Below are positions 27,601-36,600 of a DNA stretch of 64,000 nt, one piece after another. A model generated the notes under the pieces. The model made no database searches and was not told where the DNA came from. It was given only the letters and a program-made list of their open reading frames with translations. The stretch's first letter is position 1; every line of letters starts with the position of its first letter. Made by a program: the position numbers and the translations under genes. The stretch is from Luidia sarsii (Eukaryota; Echinodermata; Asteroidea; Paxillosida; Luidiidae), in NCBI GenBank assembly GCA_949987565.1, contig OX465104.1, positions 8,485,680-8,549,679 on the forward strand, written 5' to 3'.

Positions 27601-30600
27601 AGCAGGAGCATCCTGGTTAGAGGATACTGGCCGTTCTGGTTTTTCTCTTGAGCACACAAAGTAGAAGGTTTGCATCAGAGAAGCACATCCCTTTTTGCTC
27701 TGTGACTGTACATGTGTTGCACTTGGTCATTAAATACATCATCTACCATTGCAATAGTGATCATGAGTGTCTGCTCACCTGCCTCACCATGGGTTGTGCC
27801 TCAACGATACATTGCTGTCCTACTAGTTTACAGTAACTGTCTTCTGTTCTTCTCCTCTTCACCCTCTTTTGCAGGTGGTGTTGGGCAACAAGACATTCCG
27901 CAGCGACGTTGCCGTGGATGACATACTGAGCGTGCCCGGTGACATGGAGGTCAATGTCGTGTTTGGCCACAACTTTGACTCCTTTGTGGCAGACGCTGTT
28001 AATCTCACTGGGGACACCACAATTACTGGTGAAAACTTGACTCTTTCCCATCCAGTGCCCTGCACGCAAAATACAATCACTGATGCACTTATACAGAACA
28101 CATTGTCAGCTATAGAATTCAGTGTTACTTCAGTTGTTCTCTGTTTCACAAGAATGCTTTTAACTCTTCCCATTTTAAGAAAAGTTAGTTTCAAAGCTCA
28201 GTTTTCTTTTATGCTGTGTGAATGGATTTGCCATTTTTCTGATGATGTATGTACGGTACGGTACGGTACGTGCAATATCTCCCAAAAGAAGGCTATAAAG
28301 CCACTCTAGTTTAAGAGCTAAGGAAGGAAGGAGATAGGGATGAACTGAGGAAACCTGGAGATAGGAATTGACATTCCTTTTAAAATGGGCCAGAGCATAA
28401 GAAGGTGATTTGAAACAGGGTTAAAATAATGTTACATGATTCAGCTTTGTATTTTCTGGCCAATCACTGGGCTCAAGTTTTGTCCATCAACAGAGTGGTG
28501 AAATACACTTAGACCTATGGAGATGATGAGTGCCCCTGTACCAGTACCCTTGCATGACTCTGCGATTCCTCCAACATTTTTCAGGGAGGAAGACATTTTC
28601 AGCCCCCACTGATGCCCGCTCCAATGTCACTGTGAAGAGCACAATCGATGGCATCTCCATAGAGGACATTGTTACGTTGAATGGTAATGTAGTCAGTACT
28701 GTTCCAGGGGGTAATGAGGAGGGGGGAGTAGGTCCAGTCCCGAGTGTGAAGTGTGAAGACTGACCATCGCATCATCAATTTCCATGTTACGGAAAATCCG
28801 TGGAGAAGGCTTGGGCTCGGGCTTTAACCCCCATCATACAAAACCTGAAAATACAGGATTGTCACTGAAGTTGAGGGTTTATTGTCATTTTGTGTTCATA
28901 CAGAAACTGTGGTTGAAACAATTTGGACATAAGAGGAACTATCCCTCCCACCCTCCTGGTCAACTGCCCACGCTCCCGGTCCACTATTCATGCACCCAGT
29001 CAACTGTACATGTCTACTCCCCTGGTTGACTGTCCACTCTTTTGATCAACTGTCCATTCTTCAGTCAACTGCCCACTCTCCTATGGTCAACTGTCAACTC
29101 CCCTGGTCAACTGCCCACTCTTTTCATCAACTGTCCATTCTCTCAGTCTAGTCAACTGCCAACTTTCCTAGTCAACTAATTTGCCCACTATTTTCCTGGT
29201 CAATTGTCTACTCCCCTGGTTAACAGCCCACACTCCCAGTCAGCTGACCACTCTCCTGGACTGTCCACTCTATTAGTAAACTGTCCACTCTACTGGTGAA
29301 CTGTCTACTTTCTTGAGTTGCCTACGTGCACTAATGTGTGACTGTCATTTTTCATTCTTTGGGCAGGAGAGGATGTAATAAGCGGCCTGAAGACGTTCAA
29401 CCAGAACATTACTGTGAACGGACACATCAACACGACAGGTAAAACCATCTTAGAAGGGGATGTAGATCTTAAGCCCAATCCCTGTCTTTCTGCTAGAGGT
29501 TTTCCCTGCTTTTACTTGACATGTGTCTACAAACAAGGAAAAACGAAGGGTGTTTATCAACACTTTTATTTCCTCTAAAATCACCAGATATCAACTATCT
29601 AAACCACAAACCTAACCCATCTAGCGTAAACCTAAATGAAGGTCCCAACCAAAAAAATTACAAATAAAGTAGACCTCAGTCCCTGAATTAGTCATATAAT
29701 TTTAAATTTTCCATATTTTTCATTTTCCATATCCTTTTATTTTCCATATCCATTGATTCTGTTGTTTAAATTCTCCAAAGTTTCTCCACTTTGCAGTTTC
29801 AAACATTTGTCCCATTTTGGTGGATTGTCAACTTAAACTTAGGTTCTTTACTTAGTTTACTCCAATCAACTCCTGTGCCATGATAATCACTTACTAAGGA
29901 TGCACTCAGGTCTACAGAGGAAATCTGAAGTGCACATTTTGACTGCCTGTACTAATTTTCTTACCAAAATGATTACGGTTGAACAATATGGCTTATGAAG
30001 TAAATACAAAAACTGTTACAAACTGCTCATCACTGACTAAAATGACCTGCAATACATAAATCTCAAAATTTAGAGGGCCTGATCCTAGCTGGATCTTTCT
30101 CAAAGCAATAGTGACAGACATCGTTGACACACATCATCACATTAAATTCCCATTAAATATTACCATGACTTTATAGCAAGGTTGGTAACCTTGGATTACT
30201 ACCCCCCTCCCCCCCCCCCAAAGAAAGCTAGATGTTCACTTTCAATGACTATGCTGATCTTCTCGCCAAATGGGAAAGTCTTTCTCCTCAAAAGTCTGTC
30301 CACTGATCTGGATGCAGGGCTTGTGAATGGCGTGAACATCTCGGACATCTACGCCAAGACCTTCCGGCTGGACAGCCCCCAGGTCGTCGCGGCAACCAAG
30401 GAGTTTACCCAGGCTGTCACCGCAACGGGCGATGTCGTCGTGGGCGGGCTGGTGGACGGCATCGACCTTGACCTTGAGGCTGTGACCCTTGACACCAGCC
30501 AGACCCTCAGTGGTGCCATCTCCTTCAGTGTCCCCGTCATAGTCGACGGGAATATGAATGTGACCGGTGAGTTATTAGCTTGGGAAGACTGCCTCCAGTA

Positions 30601-33600
30601 AAGTACAAGACTTCAAGCTGGGCCACTGATGATCAGTGCTGATGACCATCATTTGGGGGATTTGGAAGTGTGTCATTTTGAAAAAATGACTTTGCGAACC
30701 ATCCACCTCAAAAACTCAAATGCCCTTCTCAAAAAATGATCATCCTTCCTCAACACTATGAAAAACCATGAAACCGTGAAACTAAAATAAGCACTGTGAT
30801 TTCACGGTGCGTTTTACAGTGAAATCACTGAGGAAAAAATTGCCTCTCTGATCTGACATCTTCAGGTCACTGGAGAGACCTTGCAAAAACAGTGAATATC
30901 TAGGTTAGCAAGCTCCATGCCTTGAGGGATATGGCTTATTGCAAGTAGGATCTCCCAGCCACCATTGAGATGTAACTGTCACTCCCAGATACTTTGAAAC
31001 TGCCTCTAGCCATTTACCACAAGGAATGTGGCCTTGGAGACCACAAGTTAAAACACTTTGAAAATGCCGTGAAAAGGGGAGAGAAAACACTGTGAATTTT
31101 CTTTTCATGGCTAAATGCATTTTCCCCCCGTTTTCACGATTTACATTTTTCATAGTGTAAGGCCCATACTAGCGCTCTCCATTTGCCTCCTGCGCTTCAT
31201 GTTATTCTTGCTGTCCACTGTTGCCAAGGTTACATCGGCGGGGTCAACCTGACCCTCCTAGTGACGGACCGGGCCACGCTGAGGGGCAACGAGACTGTCT
31301 ACGGCCGGCTGACCTTCGGCGGCCCCGTGACCTTCCGGGCGGACGTCTGGCCGGCAGATCTGGTGGACGGCGTCAACCTCTCGGACCTGTGGCGCCTGCA
31401 GACGAAGATGCTGGACTGGGCTTGGCTGGACATCGGCTTGCTGGATCTGATGTCGTCCGACCAGTGCCTGGACGTCAGGGAACTCCAGAGGGCATATGCG
31501 AGTGAGTCTCCCCGGTCTGCAATAAACAAGGCATTTCACAGTAGAACGGCCAACTAATTTCTTTATCCAGAGAAGGGATGGTGCATGAGAAAAGCAGACT
31601 GGTGTTCGAGTCACAAAATCTCGTGTCCCTGTCCTACTGAATCATTCAGCTTTTTTGCCCAGCTTTGAACATAATAACCCTGTTTCTTTTAATGATTCAT
31701 GCAGGAACAATGCATTGCAGCAGTCAAGCCCTCAGGCACCACATATAATGTAATGTCAGGTTGAACCACATTTCAAATTGCCTACACTATGCATGATGCC
31801 AATCACTGATATTTTAATTGAGTGGTTTCCTCAAACAAACATTACCACAAACTCCAAGCGATTCATTACCAAGCGTTACGCATATCCCCAACATTTTTCA
31901 AAATTCCCACTCAGTTTTTCCTCTATTTGTTTTATTTCCGAATTGGTTACATGGTTTCTCCACCGGCCTTTCCATTCTGCAGACACGGTGGAGAATCTGG
32001 CCTACATTCTGGAGATCCAGGACGTGGGCTTCCGCGTCCGCAGCTTTGAGGCCTTCATGCTAGACGGAGTCAGACACCTGGCCTTAGCCGTGCACTCCAA
32101 CAAGTTGTCGGAGCGTTGTGTGGACAGCTATGTCTATGCCTGGAACGCCTCTGGCTACGAGTTTGTCAGAAAAGGTAAGCCATGGTGTTCATCAGTCCCC
32201 CACGACTCCTCAGTTCTGGCATGTAGGGCAGCAACCAAGTCCCTCCACTCAGATCTGTTCTGGGCCAGCCGTTGTATGTCCCCCCATGTGTGTCCTAGAC
32301 TCCTCAGTCCTGGTGTGTAGGGCAGCAACCAAGTCCCTCCACTCAGATCTGTTCTGGGCCAGCCGTTGAACGGTCCCCCATGCATGTGTGTCCCAGACTC
32401 TTCACTGGTCCTGGCTTGTAGGGCAGCAACCAAGTCCCTCCACTCAGATTTGTTCTGGGCCAGCCGCCATATGGTTGCAGACTACTGCATTTGAGAAAGT
32501 TACTGCTAGGATCGAAACAACTTTTTATGTTTGCTTTTTGGTTATTTTAGTCAGTAAGCAGTTTGCAATAATTGAAGGTCTTATGGCCTGACATTTCGAT
32601 CCAAGCAGGACCTTTCTCAAAGCCTAGCAGGACCTTTCTCTGCCTTTGAGAAAGTTCCTGCTAGGATTGAAAAATCAGGCCCTCCTAATTTTTGATATTT
32701 GCTTTTTGGTCATTTTAGTCATTAAGCAGTTACTGCTGTCTAAAAGAGGTCCTTTTCTCTACTTCCATCATCTACAGACGTCATCGCGACCAATGGAGCA
32801 TATCGCTGGCATGCCTTCAACGGTAGAGGGAGGCAGTATCTGGCCATAGCCAATGAGGCACTGAGTCCTTGTGATGGAGGTAAGGACTCTCTCTGGTGGA
32901 ACAGTTCTGGGACCAATTTCATGGAGTCGCTTATCCCTCAAAGTGCCGGGGGGGGGGCAGATTATATTTTTTAAAGCGTCTCAGTGATTTGTTTCTGCGT
33001 GTTGAGGCTTTATGACTTTTTTGGCAATCTTCTTAGGCACATTTTGACACCAGTTTTGTTAAAATTGGTGGTGTCATTCTCTAACAATGAACATTTTTTG
33101 AGGACCATGGCATAGTTTGATGGAAATGTTTTCATTGACTTGCACTACATAAAAGCATACATGTAGCATCCAACAAGGTGCACAAGGTATTTCTTTTCAG
33201 GATTCTTTGGCATAATTATAGCTCATTATAAATATTGCTGCATGCAATTATTGGTTCTTCTTGTTTTGTTATCATCGTCAAATTCATGCAAATTGTGAGA
33301 TTCAATAAAAATCATAATAAATTCACGAATAATTAATGAGCTATTAATAATTAATGAGCTATAATTAGACAAAACATTATTTTTTTAATGAAATTTTACA
33401 CAAATTCTCGATATAGTGATATACAAAAATGTTGCAAACTGCTTACTGACTAAAATTATCAAAATGTAAATCTTAAAATTTAGTGGGCCTGACGTTTCGA
33501 TCCTAGCAGGACCTTTCTCTCTGCCTTTGAGAAAGGTCCTGCTAGGATTGAAACGTCAGGCCCACTAAATTTTAAAATGTTTGTTATGTAATTCTCTATC

Positions 33601-36600
33601 ACCCAGCAAAATATAATTCAAATCCATTATTCAACGACCAAGATCTGAGTGGGGGGGGGGGCGAATTTTTTCTAAATCAAGTGACAAGGCAAGTTGCAAG
33701 TCATTTGTTATTGTGACGAGCCGTAGTCATTGGAAATAAGGCTTGAGTGAAACTCCAGTCCAAGTTGTGAGCCATACAAGTCTGCAAAGGAAGAGCATTT
33801 CAGAATCTTTGTTGAGGTGAATTTTTCACCAGCAGCACAAATCCACTCATTGTGTCATGTGTGCTATCTGCAGACAGTAGCGTCACCAATGTCATCTACG
33901 CCTACAACGGCAACCAGCTGATAGAACATCAGGAGCTGCCCTCTGATGAGACCTACGCCATGGACACTGTCGTCATCCGCGGCGTGCTGCACCTGGCCCT
34001 GGCCAATGCCATGACAACAGCGTCCTCGTCTGTCTACCGACAAGGGAAGGATGGCCTGTTCCAACTCATGCAAAACTTCACCATCGGAGGTATGCAGAAA
34101 AAACTCCTTCCAACATCGTTTTTTTCAAGCTAATTTATCTGTGTTCCTGCCTTTCCTAAATCATCATGTCATCAGTATTTTTATGAAGTGGCAAATAATT
34201 TTCAAACTTAAAAATTGCATAGAACACTCCTCCTCAAGACAAAATCATTATCACTTCATGCTGTTTATCTCAGAGACCACTGTTTCACAAGAACAATTTT
34301 AAACTAACCATTAAAATACAGGTGAAAATATGTTCAAGAAATATTACTAACTTTCAAAGCGCTTTTTTCAAAATACATCTTTTTTGTCTTTGTGCATGGA
34401 TTCACCAATTTCGTCAAGCGTTATTGCCTATAAGATTATTATTATTTTTTTTAACAGTTCTTCCTTCTTATTATCAAACTGTTTTATCAGCACATTATTT
34501 CATAAACATACAAGGCTGACTTGGCCATACAGACTTGTTACGAGAAATCTTGATGAACTGGGATATGCTATTTTGTTGTGTTCCCTTTTTTTCTGGTGTA
34601 CTGTTAATGTTGACCACTTACATGTATGAGCTGGCAAGTTTTGAAGACTAATACCTATTGTTGCCCATAAAAGTTGAGAGTTGGGCCACCTCTCATGTTA
34701 ATACTCATGGAAAACCCTGCCCCCAATGCCACAGGAGTACCCCCTTGTAGTTGTATTATTTAGACACTGGTCTTGCTCTTGACCTTGCTTGATTGCAGGT
34801 GCCATGGACGTGGAATTTTTGCACGACAAGAACATCACCCTACTGGTGTTTGCATCAGACAGCCCAACCCAGAGCCCTGTCTACATGTACAATAGTGAGG
34901 TAGGCCAGTCGCTAGGGTTGGCCTTCAGACCTACCTAGCTTGCACCCAACCTGCACCCAACATGTACCCAATTTGTACCCAGCATGTGCCAAACTGTGCC
35001 AAGCTTGTACCCAACCTACCTTGTACCCAACCTGAACCCAGTCTGCACTCAACCTCTGTCAAACTTATGCTCAGCCTGCACCTAACTTGCACCTAACCTG
35101 CAACCAGTTGGTACCCAGCCTGTACCCAGCCTGTACTGTGATAAAGTATACCGGTATACATTACAGTAGTTACCAGTTGTCACTACGAAAGTATAATTAT
35201 GCACTCGTCCCAACTGGTCAGTCTTTAAACGCCGTCTTAAAGTTATTATTATTCCTGTCTAATCAAGTTTGTTTGTGTTGATGACCAGACGGAGCAGTTT
35301 GACTTTCACCAGTATGTCTCAACCAGCTATGCAACAGCCGTGGATGGCTTCAAGCACCAAGGAAGAATGGGGGTGACATTTGCAAATCATGCCAAGCTCT
35401 TTGCAAACAACAAGATCTCTTATGATGTGCCCATCGAGGTGAGCCCTTCCCCCACCCCCCCCCCCCAAAAAAAAGAAGAAATACGAGAGGCTTGTTAATT
35501 TCCAGTTTGGTTTGCCAGTATAAAAGACTTTGAAGAGTTTGTTTCCAAATCTAAAAAAGAAAATGAGCGGTCATGACATTTCAATCCTAGTAGGACCTTT
35601 TAGAGAAACATTGAACATTTTGCTTTTGCTGGGATTGAAATCTGAGATTTGTATGTGATCAACTTATGTCGGTGAGCAGTTTATTTCCCGAACACTTTGT
35701 GTCTATTACCCCCAGGACATTAATAAAAAAAGCATTAATCTTGCCCTTATTTCCCTGTTCCAGGTGTATTATTGGGTTGAGGCGACCAGTCAGTTTGAGC
35801 TGTTTGAGGTTGTGGAGTTTATAGGGGCGGTGGATGTGGTCATGTTCCACATTGGTGCTGACCTTTACCTGGCCGGTGTTAGTGAGTATGAGGAGATGAA
35901 GATTTTCAGATACGAAGGTAAGGATTCCATGTGCTCTATCTGCTTGTGGTAGCCATACAAAGATGGAGTGCAGTTCATTTACTCCAAGTTGAGCTCAACC
36001 TCGTCCTCATTAAATGCTCTGTCATGCCCCCCTCCTCCTCCAGTCCACTCACAGCTGTCCTTTCAGTCGTTGTTATCGCCTGTCAGTCAAGAGTGGCACC
36101 AAAATCCATGTGGCCACTTGAAGATTAGTACATAGTCCAGAGTGGTGTCGTGCTGTAGTTCCTCTTTAAACCAGACCGTAGATTCTGTGTCATTCTGTTG
36201 TGTCATGCTGATCATGACATTCATTATGTATATTACCTCATTCCATACTCCGGTATATGACCATATTCAATATATTCCCCCAGTATATTACCATATTCCA
36301 AAAATATATTACCTCATATTACCACATTCCATATATTACCCCAGTATATTACCACATTCCATATATTACCCCAGTATATTACCACATTCCGCCATATATT
36401 ACCCCAGTATATTACCACATTCCATATATTACCCCAGTAGATTACCACATTATATTACCCCAGTATATTACCCCAGTATATTACCACATTCCATATATTA
36501 CCCCAGTATATTACCACATTCCATATATTACCCCAGTATATTACCACATTCCATATGAGAATGAAAACAAAGGTATGTTTGCCATGCAAATCCACCCACA

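Larger units (their letters stand above)
10752..31501 (+). other. Exons 10-35: linker and central array of about 25 short repeats
   Basis: Exons: 10752-10905, 11858-11968, 12306-12453, 12874-13028, 13624-13749, 15590-15718, 16105-16226, 16886-16997, 17309-17428, 18029-18175, 18549-18668, 19049-19186, 19740-19876, 20582-20693, 21650-21777, 22699-22852, 23750-23871, 24499-24627, 24987-25098, 26054-26203, 26516-26742, 27875-28028, 28585-28683, 29367-29438, 30318-30566, 31229-31501. The linker has a short coiled-coil-like helix (around NEVSRLNSSLVRAKATV). The repeat reads roughly: Q-T-V-S-G-x-K-T-F, a variable stretch, V-x-V-x-G-x-(V/I)-(N/D)-G-(I/V)-(D/N)-L-S, then D-V-(V/M)-T. Clear copies are DGIDVSTNVLTTNGDQTVTG (exon 23) and VNGLDLSEDVVTLSG (exon 18). 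Most exon borders fall at the S-G/K-T-F position in phase 1 and most exons hold one repeat; exons 30, 34 and 35 hold about two. Exon 20 uses a GC donor. Confidence 0.83.

Noticed and set aside
31778..32320. 180-codon frame around exon 36
   Set aside because: Only 31983-32174 is exon; the flanks are intron with a polypyrimidine tract and the 95-bp repeat.
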